Shown here: in pieces, positions 1 through 6,171 of the stretch | Layout of the letters: every line of letters begins with the position of its first letter | How positions within the stretch are numbered: position 1 is the first letter of the stretch | Source: Dehalococcoidia bacterium | GTDB taxonomy: Bacteria; Chloroflexota; Dehalococcoidia; SAR202; UBA11138 | DNA: 9,746 bases | Direction of reading: 5' to 3' | NCBI GenBank assembly: GCA_012270625.1 | Contig: JAAXHZ010000323.1 | Coordinates: forward strand, 1-9,746 | Position numbers and translations under genes: made by a program | The notes under the pieces: generated by a model | Told to the model about the DNA's origin: nothing | The model's database searches: none | What the model saw: only the letters and a program-made list of their open reading frames with translations

Positions 1-29
1 TGGGGTGAGGGTGAAAAGCACGAATGAGT

Positions 30-57
30 ACCCATCTCAGCCCTGGGAGAGATGGGT
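30..57 (+). promoter_or_regulatory. Perfect 9-bp hairpin near the 5' end of the Nudix gene, possible structured leader
   Basis: Positions 30-38 (ACCCATCTC) are the exact reverse complement of 49-57 (GAGATGGGT), leaving a 10-nt loop. Further out, 11-15 can pair with 72-76, and alternatively 2-7 with 76-81. If the Nudix gene starts at 102, which has the better ribosome-binding site, all of this lies in an untranslated leader and could form a multi-stem RNA. If it starts at 24, the hairpin is coding. There is no U-tract after it, so it is not a simple terminator, and I could not match it to a riboswitch family I know. A regulatory role is inference. Confidence 0.4.
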
Positions 58-101
58 TACCAGCCGAATTATTCACACCCCCTCATGCAGAAAGGATCCA
101 T

Positions 102-536
102 ATGAGACAAAGCCCAGCGGATGATCAGGTACGCAGACCTACCTCATATCCTGGGTGGAACGGTACGCTGCCGCGCCATCGCGCGAGCCTGATCCTGCGG
201 CGTGACGACAGGCTGCTGCTGGTCAGAGACCGCGGACGCGACACCTACGCGCTGCCAGGAGGCGGAATCGAGGACGACGAGCTCCCGATCATAGCGGCAG
301 CCAGGGAGCTCCACGAAGAGACCGGTCTGGAGGCCACGTCCATCAGGTATCTGTTCACGCACGAGGGCAAGTACAACGATCACCACCTGTACGAAGTCGA
401 GGCCGAGGGCGAGGTCGTTGTCCAGGGCGAAGTGGACGGCTTCACGTGGTGGGACACGAAGGACGATACGCCGGTGTATCCGCACGTGAGGGGAATCGTT
501 ACTAGGCTCGATCTGATCTCGGAGGGTGACGGATGA
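102..536 (+). CDS. Nudix hydrolase
   Basis: Nudix-fold pyrophosphohydrolase, which splits nucleoside diphosphates linked to another moiety (X) in the cytoplasm; the substrate cannot be told from sequence. With the start at 102 the protein is 144 aa. The Nudix box GX5EX7REUXEEXGU matches completely at residues 54-76: Gly54, Glu60, then RELHEETGL from Arg68. The preceding strand (RASLILRRDDRLLLVRDR) and the ALPGGG turn are typical. An in-frame ATG at 24 would add 26 residues, but it lacks a good Shine-Dalgarno, and the extra residues look non-domain and cover a hairpin. The ATG at 102 follows AAAGGA (91-96). The stop overlaps the pyrC start as ATGA (533-536), so the two are probably translated together; whether it acts on a pyrimidine-related nucleotide is open. 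Confidence 0.93.
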   Translation: MRQSPADDQVRRPTSYPGWNGTLPRHRASLILRRDDRLLLVRDRGRDTYALPGGGIEDDELPIIAAARELHEETGLEATSIRYLFTHEGKYNDHHLYEVEAEGEVVVQGEVDGFTWWDTKDDTPVYPHVRGIVTRLDLISEGDG

Positions 537-1867
537 CATCAATTCTTATCGCGAGCGGTCGCATCATAGACCCGGCTGAGGGCGTGGACATGGTCGGGAA
601 CGTTCTGATCGAGGACGGCAGAGTCGTTCGCGTCGAAGCTGACATCACGCCGCCAGAGGGTGCGCGGGTCATCGACGCGGCAGGCATGGTCGTCTGTCCA
701 GGGTTCATCGACGTGCACTGTCACCTGCGGGATCCTGGCCTGGAGTACAAGGAGACCATCGCCACTGGCACACGCGCTGCCGCGAAGGGTGGCTTCACGA
801 CGGTGTGCGCGATGCCGAACACGGAGCCGACCATGCACACTCGCGCCACGGTGGAGTACGTGCTGCAGAAGGCGCGCTCCGAGGGCGTCGTTCGGGTTCT
901 GCCCATCGGGTGTGTCACCAAACGGTCCGCGGGCGTCGAGCTATCCGAGATGGCTGAACTGGCCGAGGCGGGCTGCGTAGGGTTCAGCGACGACGGTCAT
1001 CCGGTGGTCGACTCCAACATCATGAGACAGGCGCTGAGCTACGCCTCCGGTCTCGGACTTCCGATCATCAACCACTGTGAGACGCCCGACCTGTTCAGAG
1101 ACGGTCACATGAACGAGGGCTGGGTATCCAATCGTCTTGGAATACAGGGAGCGCCCAACTCGGCGGAAGAGACGATGGCGGCGCGGGACATCATGCTGTC
1201 CGAGCTGACGGGCGGACACATCCACTTGGCGCATATATCCACGCCCGGAACGCTGGAGCTTGTTCGCAGCGCAAAGGCGCGTGGGGTCAGGGCGACCTGC
1301 GAGGTCACGCCGCATCACCTGACGCTAACCGACGAAGCGGTGATGGGTGACGCGGGGGGGCATCCATTCGTCGCGCTGGGGACCGCTGCTTACGACACGC
1401 TCGCTAAGGTGAACCCGCCGCTGCGGGCGCGCTCCGACATGGAGACGATGGTCGAGGGTCTGCGCGACGGCACCATCGACATGATAGCCACCGACCACGC
1501 TCCTCATAACGCTATCGAGAAGCTGAGCACGTTCGATGAGGCCGCGATGGGTATCAGCGTTCTGGAGACGGCGCTGGGGTCCGTCTTATCGCTGGTGCAC
1601 GCGGGACAGATCGGCCTGCCGCTCATTGTGAAGAAGCTGACGTCTGCGCCTGCGGCGTTCCTGGGTCGAACGGACATCGGCAGCCTCCGACCGGGAACGA
1701 GTGCGGACGTTACGATCTTCGATCCCGACGCTGAGTGGACAGTCGATACCGAGGAGTTCGTGTCGAAGGGCAAGAACTCACCGCTGCACGGTCAGACGCT
1801 GAAGGGCAAGGTGATGACGACGATAGTAGGCGGCGAGGTGGTATTCGACAGCAAGAGTTTGAGTTGA
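533..1867 (+). CDS. pyrC: Dihydroorotase (PyrC, multifunctional-type/class I)
   Basis: Cyclises N-carbamoyl-L-aspartate to L-dihydroorotate, step three of de novo UMP synthesis; a cytoplasmic zinc amidohydrolase. The 444 residues are a normal length. The N-terminal composite-beta part (VIDAAGMVVCPGFIDVHCHL) leads into the metal-binding HxH at His62/His64 within DVHCHLRDPG. Further ligand candidates are Asp153/Asp154 (FSDDGH), His181 (NHCE), His234 (AHIST) and the catalytic Asp321 (ATDHAPH). NPP at 294-296 and the C-terminal GTSADVTIFDP segment are also family-typical. All expected active-site residues are present, so it should be active. GGAGG at 521-525 sits 7 nt before the ATG. The gene overlaps the Nudix gene by 4 nt, and its TGA overlaps the likely TTG start of the DUF4258 gene. 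Allantoinase and hydantoinase are relatives, but the motif set fits dihydroorotase best. Confidence 0.97.
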   Translation: MTSILIASGRIIDPAEGVDMVGNVLIEDGRVVRVEADITPPEGARVIDAAGMVVCPGFIDVHCHLRDPGLEYKETIATGTRAAAKGGFTTVCAMPNTEPTMHTRATVEYVLQKARSEGVVRVLPIGCVTKRSAGVELSEMAELAEAGCVGFSDDGHPVVDSNIMRQALSYASGLGLPIINHCETPDLFRDGHMNEGWVSNRLGIQGAPNSAEETMAARDIMLSELTGGHIHLAHISTPGTLELVRSAKARGVRATCEVTPHHLTLTDEAVMGDAGGHPFVALGTAAYDTLAKVNPPLRARSDMETMVEGLRDGTIDMIATDHAPHNAIEKLSTFDEAAMGISVLETALGSVLSLVHAGQIGLPLIVKKLTSAPAAFLGRTDIGSLRPGTSADVTIFDPDAEWTVDTEEFVSKGKNSPLHGQTLKGKVMTTIVGGEVVFDSKSLS

Positions 1868-2124
1868 ACTTCAGACTGACCGCCCACGCAGAGTCGGAGA
1901 TGGTCCGACGAAACATACCTCGGCATGCGCTTGAAGAATTGTTACGCTCACCTCAACAGATAGTACCTGCACACGGTGGGAGGATAGTCTATCAGTCTCA
2001 GGTTGACTTCGGAACCGGCAAGATATATTTGTTGCGGGCCTTCATAGAAGATCAGACGACTCCACCTACCGTGGTAACCGTGTACCGGACCAGCAGAATT
2101 CGTAAGTACTGGAGAGCCTCATGA
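1864..2124 (+). CDS. DUF4258 domain protein, putative toxin-like partner
   Basis: An 86-residue protein that resembles the DUF4258 family from its first residues: a LTAHAESEMVRRNIP helix, then a GRIVYQ strand, a KIYLLRAFIED strand, and the terminal TVYRTSRIRKYW signature. The frame is open further upstream to a GTG at 1735, but that stretch is read out of frame through pyrC and has no family similarity. The TTG at 1864 overlaps the pyrC stop (TTGA) and puts the start where the domain begins; no strong Shine-Dalgarno is visible, so re-initiation after PyrC is likely. The next gene overlaps by ATGA. Small size, basic C-terminus and pairing with DUF2283 resemble toxin-antitoxin modules, but function is unproven. 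The region is visibly AT-richer than pyrC, consistent with acquisition. Confidence 0.85.
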   Translation: MNFRLTAHAESEMVRRNIPRHALEELLRSPQQIVPAHGGRIVYQSQVDFGTGKIYLLRAFIEDQTTPPTVVTVYRTSRIRKYWRAS

Positions 2125-2318
2125 AAGTGACATACGATCAGGAAGTCGACGTTCTGAGGATTGTACTGAGTGACGCGGATATCGAGGAAAGTGACGAGGA
2201 CAAGCCTGGCATCATCATAGATTACGACGATCATGGCAACGTCGTAGGTTTAGAGATACTCGACGCATCTTCACGTATGGCTGACCCGAGGACACTGGAG
2301 TACGCTGTTACTGGATGA
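2121..2318 (+). CDS. DUF2283 family small protein, putative partner of the DUF4258 protein
   Basis: A 65-residue acidic protein matching the DUF2283 pattern: MKVTYDQEVDVLRIVL, an acidic stretch ESDEDKPGIIIDYDDHGNVVGLEILDAS, and a short C-terminal helix. Members are small beta-rich proteins of unknown biochemical role. The start is well supported: GGAGAG at 2111-2116 lies 4 nt before the ATG, and the ATG overlaps the DUF4258 stop as ATGA. A small acidic protein coupled to a small basic one is the usual charge layout of a toxin-antitoxin pair, with this one the likelier antitoxin or binding partner; that is inference. The order here is DUF4258 first, so if it is such a pair, toxin precedes antitoxin. 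It ends the run of overlapping plus-strand genes. Confidence 0.85.
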   Translation: MKVTYDQEVDVLRIVLSDADIEESDEDKPGIIIDYDDHGNVVGLEILDASSRMADPRTLEYAVTG

Positions 2319-2385
2319 AACTTTCAGTACTCACGCGATCAGTGTACGATTCGACAGAACAGCGGTTCAGGTGAGTAGAAGGTAA

Positions 2386-2421
2386 TTGCGATTCTTCCTG
2401 GATACCAATGTCTTTCTCTGA
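2386..2421 (+). pseudogene. Remnant of a PIN-domain (VapC-like) gene, N-terminal stump only
   Basis: From a TTG at 2386 the frame reads MRFFLDTNVFL and then stops at TGA (2419-2421). This is the first strand of PIN-domain ribonucleases, including the first catalytic aspartate (the Asp of LDTNV). AGAAGG at 2377-2382 lies just upstream. None of the three frames after the stop continues as a PIN domain, so the rest of the gene has been deleted, not merely frameshifted. The stump follows the DUF4258-DUF2283 pair and abuts the convergent minus-strand genes. The match is short (11 residues) but highly characteristic; chance similarity is possible. Confidence 0.5.
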
Positions 2422-2441
2422 CTGACAACTGGGGGCAACAC

Positions 2442-2684
2442 CTAAGAAGAAAGCAGCCTCCCCTCCGCGAGTTCTACCAGTCTCTCGTTGACGCTCGGTC
2501 GGTCGACAGGCTCAACGGGGTCCGGCAGCGCCTTGAGCTCCGGGAGCAGGTCACGTTTAAGCACCACCGCTTCCTCCTCGGTTAGCGACGACATGGCGAT
2601 AACGTCGTCCGGGCCCCACATTACGGCCAGCCTGAACCCATAGTCCGCGACGGCCATCTCTATCAGTTCCCTCAATGTCTGCAC
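2442..2684 (-). CDS. Small hypothetical protein
   Basis: I do not recognise this family. The protein has about 80 residues: an amphipathic N-terminal helix (QTLRELIEMAVADYG), a strand-like RLAVMWGPDDVIAMSS, an acidic helix (LTEEEAVVLKRDLLPELKALP), a Pro-rich link and a C-terminal helix (SVNERLVELAEG). There is no signal peptide or membrane segment. I prefer the GTG at 2684 because AGGAGG lies 9 nt upstream (2699-2694). An in-frame ATG at 2705 would add seven residues, but there the AGGAGG would be inside the coding sequence and no other Shine-Dalgarno is visible. The gene starts shortly after the dehydrogenase stop on the same strand, so it is probably the last gene of that operon. The reading-frame composition looks coding, but without a recognised family it remains tentative. 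Confidence 0.5.
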   Translation of the reverse strand: MQTLRELIEMAVADYGFRLAVMWGPDDVIAMSSLTEEEAVVLKRDLLPELKALPDPVEPVDRPSVNERLVELAEGRLLSS

Positions 2685-2723
2685 AGCTTCGGACCTCCTC
2701 AACATCGGTTAACGCCGCGGCGT

Positions 2724-3488
2724 TCACTGGCTGAAAACAACCCCACCGCCGTCGATAACGTAGCTGGCGCCTGTTATGAAAGAGGCCTGATCGGAAGCTA
2801 GGAAGAGGACCAGGCGAGCTATGTCCTCGGGCTGCCCAGCCCTCCCCAGTAGAATCTCGTCGGTCCTCTCCGCGAACCGTTCGGCGCTGCCCGTTGACCC
2901 TCTGGCCTGCGGTGTGTCGGTTAGTCCAGGGAGGACGACATTTGACCGTATCCCGTACTCTCCATACTCGTCTGCGACAGCCTTCGCCAGTCTGATCAGA
3001 CCCGCTTTGCTGATGCCATACGGACCGGTCAAGCCTCGTCCGCCAAGGGCGGTTATGGAGGATATCGATACGACTGCCCCGCCCTTCTCCATCATGTGCG
3101 GTAGTACGTACTTGCAGCAGTAGAAGGCCCCCTTCAGGTTGGTCTGCATCGTCAGGTCCCACTCCATTTCGGTGATTTCATGGACTCGATGCGCCATCCG
3201 TATAAAGATGCCAGCGTTGTTCACCAGGATGTCGGGAGGCCCAAATCGTTCTACGGCGCTCTCCACCATCTGCTGCACATCGTCAGCCTTTGAAACGTCG
3301 CACTCCACGAATTCGGCGCAGCCACCCCGGTCATTGATGCTGGCCGCTGTCCGGCTGCCCTCGACGTCGTTCCGATCGGCCACGACCACAGATGCCCCTT
3401 CGATAGAAAACAGCTCGGCCGTCGCTCTACCTATGCCCGTCGCGGCGCCGGTGATGATCGATACCTTGTCCTCTAGACTTCTCTCCAT
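2724..3488 (-). CDS. Classical short-chain dehydrogenase/reductase (SDR)
   Basis: NAD(P)-dependent oxidoreductase of the classical SDR family, 254 residues, the usual length. Visible elements: the Rossmann nucleotide motif TGAATGIG (13-20); an aspartate at the end of the second strand (Asp38 in VVVADRN), which usually means NAD(H) preference; the NNAG motif (90-93); and the catalytic tetrad Asn117, Ser144, Tyr157, Lys161 (YGISK). PG at 187-188 precedes the substrate-loop region, and FITGASYVIDGGG near the C-terminus is typical. The substrate cannot be assigned; the family covers 3-oxoacyl-ACP reductases, glucose dehydrogenases and many alcohol or sugar dehydrogenases. GAGG lies about 7 nt before the ATG. 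It is 82 nt downstream of the RidA-like gene on the same strand, which suggests a small catabolic operon. Confidence 0.95.
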   Translation of the reverse strand: MERSLEDKVSIITGAATGIGRATAELFSIEGASVVVADRNDVEGSRTAASINDRGGCAEFVECDVSKADDVQQMVESAVERFGPPDILVNNAGIFIRMAHRVHEITEMEWDLTMQTNLKGAFYCCKYVLPHMMEKGGAVVSISSITALGGRGLTGPYGISKAGLIRLAKAVADEYGEYGIRSNVVLPGLTDTPQARGSTGSAERFAERTDEILLGRAGQPEDIARLVLFLASDQASFITGASYVIDGGGVVFSQ

Positions 3489-3570
3489 TGTGTCCTCTCT
3501 GGTCGCGGCTCGGCACGGACTTTGGACGGCATCTCCCCACTACTCTATTGCGAGCGCCAGGATACTTCGG

Positions 3571-4233
3571 TCAGGCCCCCCTCGCAGACCTCACCTTGTC
3601 CAGCATCACTGGCGGCAAGGGAAAGACCCAGCCCCTGTTCATGATAATCTGCTGAGCCAACGCGGGCGGCACCGCCACGATTATCTCCGGTTCGATGGAG
3701 AACTTGCCGTCGAACCCGCCCATCGCGCTCCTGGCGTGGATTCCGGCAAACCCGCCCTGGTCAACGCCATCCTCGGCATAGTCACTCTGAGGCCCGCCAA
3801 AGACCGAGTGCCATCTGAACGAAAATCCGTTCGTGACGAAAGGCGCGGCCCCACTTGCGCCACCGCCCGGCGAGACCACCATTCCCAGCGCCTTCACGGT
3901 GTACAGAACATCGTTCAGATCGCCCTCGCCGCCGCAGCTCAGCGTCCAGTGGAGCCTGCGAATCAACACGTCAGCCGCTTCCTGAGCCGCCTGAAACCCG
4001 TGCGCGATGCGCTCTTCATCGTCATTCATCGGATAAGTTCCGGCCGTTGTACCGGACAGATACACAAGACCGCTCTCATGCACGACGGCCCCCGCTATTC
4101 CAGCGCCTTCCAGCGACATCACGTCCTCGTTGAAGCTGCCTAGCGGAATTCCAATCTCCTGTATCCTGTCGTAAACATCGAAGCTGCGTCTCAGCTCATC
4201 GGGTATTAGCGCTTCGTCATAGAACTTGCTCAT
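3571..4233 (-). CDS. Divergent RidA/YjgF/YER057c/UK114-type protein
   Basis: The RidA superfamily includes enamine/imine deaminases and related trimeric proteins. Family marks seen: the early strand GLVYLSGTTAG, a long helix after it (QAAQEAADVLIRRL), GDLNDVLYTVKALGMV, and near the C-terminus HARSAMG followed by FSIEPEIIVAV. These match the ARSA arginine (needed for deaminase activity in RidA) and the C-terminal glutamate strand. At about 220 residues it is far longer than the usual 130, with roughly 45 extra residues before the domain, a long loop carrying FSFRWHSVFGGP, and a C-terminal tail. I prefer the ATG at 4233 because GGGAG ends 9 nt upstream; the ATG at 4242 directly abuts that GGGAG. 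It is the first gene of a minus-strand group with the SDR. The substrate is unknown. Confidence 0.85.
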   Translation of the reverse strand: MSKFYDEALIPDELRRSFDVYDRIQEIGIPLGSFNEDVMSLEGAGIAGAVVHESGLVYLSGTTAGTYPMNDDEERIAHGFQAAQEAADVLIRRLHWTLSCGGEGDLNDVLYTVKALGMVVSPGGGASGAAPFVTNGFSFRWHSVFGGPQSDYAEDGVDQGGFAGIHARSAMGGFDGKFSIEPEIIVAVPPALAQQIIMNRGWVFPLPPVMLDKVRSARGA

Positions 4234-4278
4234 GCTCAACATCTCCCAGAAGTAAGACTAAAGAATCGATTCACCCAC

Positions 4279-4310
4279 GTATGCTTGCCCACACTCTGGC
4301 CGGTTGTCAA
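4279..4310 (-). promoter_or_regulatory. Weak promoter candidate upstream of the RidA-like gene
   Basis: On the minus strand a perfect TTGACA occurs (plus 4310-4305), about 65 nt before the RidA-like start. The best downstream -10-like hexamers (AGCATA or GCATAC, around 4285-4279) are poor matches, with a long 19-20 nt spacing. Only the -35 box is convincing. The location, first gene of a minus-strand group after a gene-free stretch, is where a promoter is expected. Confidence 0.25.
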
Positions 4311-4481
4311 ACTCAGATAGCAGAATACTGAGCGGCCCTCACAGCTCCCGACCATGGACTCACTCCTCAGAAGCCTCGTCAGACCCCTATATCGACTAGG
4401 ACGTGTTCACACTGCGTATGGTATCGAACATGATCGCAAACATGACGAATCCGATGTGGAGAATTCCGGCGGTAAGTCGTC

Positions 4482-4651
4482 ATGAAGGACTCACAGAAAC
4501 CAGACCACGTGAGTCTCGCCAACATGGTCGGTCGTTTGCGTGAGGGGCGGGCGGGTACGTGATCCCCGATTTCCAGCGTGACTTTGAATGGCAGGCATGG
4601 GACATCAACGAGCTAACGAGTTCCATATTCCGCGACTACTACAAAGGAGAC
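4482..4651 (+). pseudogene. Frameshifted, truncated DUF262 gene remnant
   Basis: From the ATG at 4482 the frame gives MKDSQKPDHVSLANMVGRLR and then stops at a TGA (4560-4562). In another frame, starting at 4559, the reading continues VIPDFQRDFEWQAWDINEL and ends SIFRDYY. Together they reproduce the N-terminus of DUF262 (GmrSD/ParB-like) proteins: a leader helix followed by the (V/I)IPxFQRxFxW nucleotide-binding motif and the ELxxSI helix. The break lies in a G-rich run around 4548-4556, where one missing base would rejoin the frames as REGRAGYVIPDF. After about 4651 the frame remains open to 5008 but no longer resembles DUF262 and runs antisense into the aminotransferase. So there is both a frameshift and a 3' truncation. 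Intact relatives act in phage defence or DNA modification-dependent restriction. Confidence 0.6.
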
Positions 4652-4908
4652 GCAAGTCGGGTGAGACATGTATGTCCTAGTGGAGACCTCTTTCACAATC
4701 GCCTCAGTGATGTGGATCGAGTGGTCAACACTGCGATCTCTCTCAGACAGGTATTTTCGGATGTGGACGTGATACTCGCGGTCTATGGAGAGGTCAGCAC
4801 CAAAGGCGGCGCTGCACTGGCGGCTGACTCAGGGTCGGCGTATTCCTGCGAGACCCCGAGCCGAAATCACCCGCACCCGAGGAGTAGCCCTAGTGAACTC
4901 TACGATGC

Positions 4909-6171
4909 TCACAGGCCCCCGAAGAACGTTGCCACCCTCTCCAGCGCCTCTTCGTATCTGTCGCGAGGCGAGCAGCCGTATGACACCCGCATGAAGTCGC
5001 TCCACTGACTGCCGAAAGCCCGGCCCGGCACCGTCAGAACATGCGCCCGCTCCAGCAATTCCGACTCCAGCTCACGCCGGTCACCCCGAGCTGAGTCCGC
5101 TCTCACCAACGCAAAGAGCGCGCCGTCGGTTCTGTGCCAGTGCAGTGCAGAGGTCTCATCGACGACGCTCTGAAGCAGGTCGCGACGTTCATCGAGCTCC
5201 TCGATCATGCTCTGTGGATATGCGGGCATCTGATCCAGCGCGGCGAGCGCGGCAACCTGCGCCACTATCGGCGCGCAGATCGCCGTGGCGTCCTGTACCT
5301 TCAGAGCCTGTGTAATAAGCTCGGGGTCAGCTGCTATGTATCCGATACGCCACCCGGTCATCCCGAGTGTCTTGGACAGGCTTCCAAGCGTAACGAGTAA
5401 TTCTGAAGGCTCGACGACCGTCATCGGGCTGACGTGTCGCGCGCCATCGTAGCAGAACACCTCGTACGCATCGTCGTTGATGACGTAGATGCCCCGCTCG
5501 GTGAGGCTCCTGGCAATCGCCATGACCTCGTCTGGGGCATAGACCGTGCCAGTCGGATTGTTTGGCGACGTGATCACCACTGCCTTTGTGCGCGGACTCA
5601 GCGCGCTCTCGACATCTTCGAGAGTCATCTGGAACCCGTTCTCTTCGCTGAGAGGAATTTCACGGACGACCCCACTGCACAGCTCGATGGCCATATGGTG
5701 GTTGAAGTAGTACGGCGACGCGATCGCCACTTCGTCTCCCGGCTCCAGGATCGTCATCATCGTGACCATGAACGCCTGGTTGGAACCTGGCGTTACGAGC
5801 AGCTGCCTGTCTGGATCGACCTCGACGCCGTTGAAATCTGCCAGCTTCCGCGCGAGCGCCTCACGCAGCTCGGGAATGCCCGCGTCCGGCCCGTAGGTGT
5901 GAAGCCTCGGCCCAAAGCCGTCCAGCGCGTCCCTGACCGCCTCGATCATCTCAGGTGGCGGACCGAAGAAGGGCACGCTCTGCCCGAGGCTGATGACGTC
6001 CCCGCCAGCCGCGTTGATCTCCGCCATGCGTGTGTTCAGCGCATCGATCGGCGGCATCGCGACCGAGCGGACGCGCTCAGGGATTGATGAATGGTGAATA
6101 GAGAATGATGAATTGTGAACGACAGCAGGCTTGCCTGTCGGATCGTCGAATGTATTTGATTCCGGGCTCAC
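4909..6171 (-). CDS. Class I/II pyridoxal-phosphate aminotransferase (fold type I)
   Basis: PLP-dependent aminotransferase of the aspartate/aromatic/alanine-transaminase group; the amino-acid substrate is not determinable here. 420 residues. Key positions: Tyr93 and GPDAGIPELREALA; the TPGSNQAF cofactor loop; the SPNNPTG motif with Asn205; Asp233 and Tyr236 (DDAY); the Schiff-base lysine Lys267 in SLSKTLGMTGWRIGY; and the carboxylate-binding arginine Arg395 in MRVSYG. All catalytic residues are present. The GTG start overlaps the four-helix-bundle stop (GTGA, 6171-6168). The only other in-frame start, ATG at 6057 (Met39), would remove ERVRSV, which belongs to the family's first helix, so the GTG is preferred. 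Residues 1-30, including HNSSFSIHHSSIP, are not family sequence; they are read from the repeat flanking the upstream element. Probably co-transcribed from carB. Confidence 0.95.
   Translation of the reverse strand: MSPESNTFDDPTGKPAVVHNSSFSIHHSSIPERVRSVAMPPIDALNTRMAEINAAGGDVISLGQSVPFFGPPPEMIEAVRDALDGFGPRLHTYGPDAGIPELREALARKLADFNGVEVDPDRQLLVTPGSNQAFMVTMMTILEPGDEVAIASPYYFNHHMAIELCSGVVREIPLSEENGFQMTLEDVESALSPRTKAVVITSPNNPTGTVYAPDEVMAIARSLTERGIYVINDDAYEVFCYDGARHVSPMTVVEPSELLVTLGSLSKTLGMTGWRIGYIAADPELITQALKVQDATAICAPIVAQVAALAALDQMPAYPQSMIEELDERRDLLQSVVDETSALHWHRTDGALFALVRADSARGDRRELESELLERAHVLTVPGRAFGSQWSDFMRVSYGCSPRDRYEEALERVATFFGGL
6081..6118 (-). repeat. Downstream inverted repeat of the four-helix-bundle element, 7-bp ATTC-type units
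   Basis: Read on the minus strand, this AT-rich stretch consists of four 7-bp units of the form ATTCNNN, preceded by TTCACA. It closely resembles the plus-strand reading of 6537-6570, so the two lie in inverted orientation around the four-helix-bundle gene; I count roughly 27 identities in 39 positions. It is read in frame as the Ser/His-rich N-terminal stretch of the aminotransferase. Confidence 0.6.
6120..6140. other. Small inverted repeat (hairpin) inside the element
   Basis: CGACAG at 6120-6125 pairs with CTGTCG at 6135-6140. Alternatively the inner CAGG and CCTG (6126-6137) form a 4-nt-loop stem. It lies directly inside the downstream repeat, between it and the four-helix-bundle stop codon, and is also coding for the aminotransferase extension. 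It has no U-tract, so it is not a terminator; it may be an end structure of the element. Confidence 0.35.

Larger units (their letters stand above)
4243..4908. other. Gene-poor interval between the RidA-like gene and the aminotransferase
   Basis: No intact gene is visible in this 666-bp stretch. It contains a possible minus-strand promoter near 4300 and a decayed DUF262 gene on the plus strand from 4482. An imperfect hairpin (4828-4836 with 4852-4860, one mismatch) lies about 50 nt past the aminotransferase stop but has no U-tract. Short open frames on both strands around 4400-4480 and 4668-4770 match nothing I recognise. The content looks like the scar of a lost accessory gene. Confidence 0.6.

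Noticed and set aside
94..107. Adjacent BamHI- and NdeI-like sites (GGATCCATATG) at the Nudix start, resembling a vector junction
   Set aside because: No other vector-like sequence surrounds it and the reading continues naturally on both sides; probably chance.
3139..4143. A 334-codon plus-strand open frame spanning the SDR and RidA-like genes
   Set aside because: It runs antisense across two genes with clear family motifs and the gap between them; its translation is low-complexity and resembles nothing known.
4390..4490. Short minus-strand frame (GILHIGFVMFAIMFDTIRS) as a transposase or membrane-protein remnant
   Set aside because: About 30 codons, no start or ribosome site, and no recognisable match to an insertion-sequence family.
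4668..4772. Short plus-strand frame beginning MYVLVETSFTIA as a second toxin remnant
   Set aside because: About 34 codons with no clear domain signature beyond a vague strand pattern.
4828..4860. Imperfect 9-bp hairpin downstream of the aminotransferase as a terminator
   Set aside because: It has one mismatch, a 15-nt loop and no U-tract, so intrinsic termination is not supported.
5434..6087. A 217-codon plus-strand open frame antisense to the aminotransferase
   Set aside because: Arg/Asp/His-rich shadow translation of a conserved gene, with no domain or convincing start.
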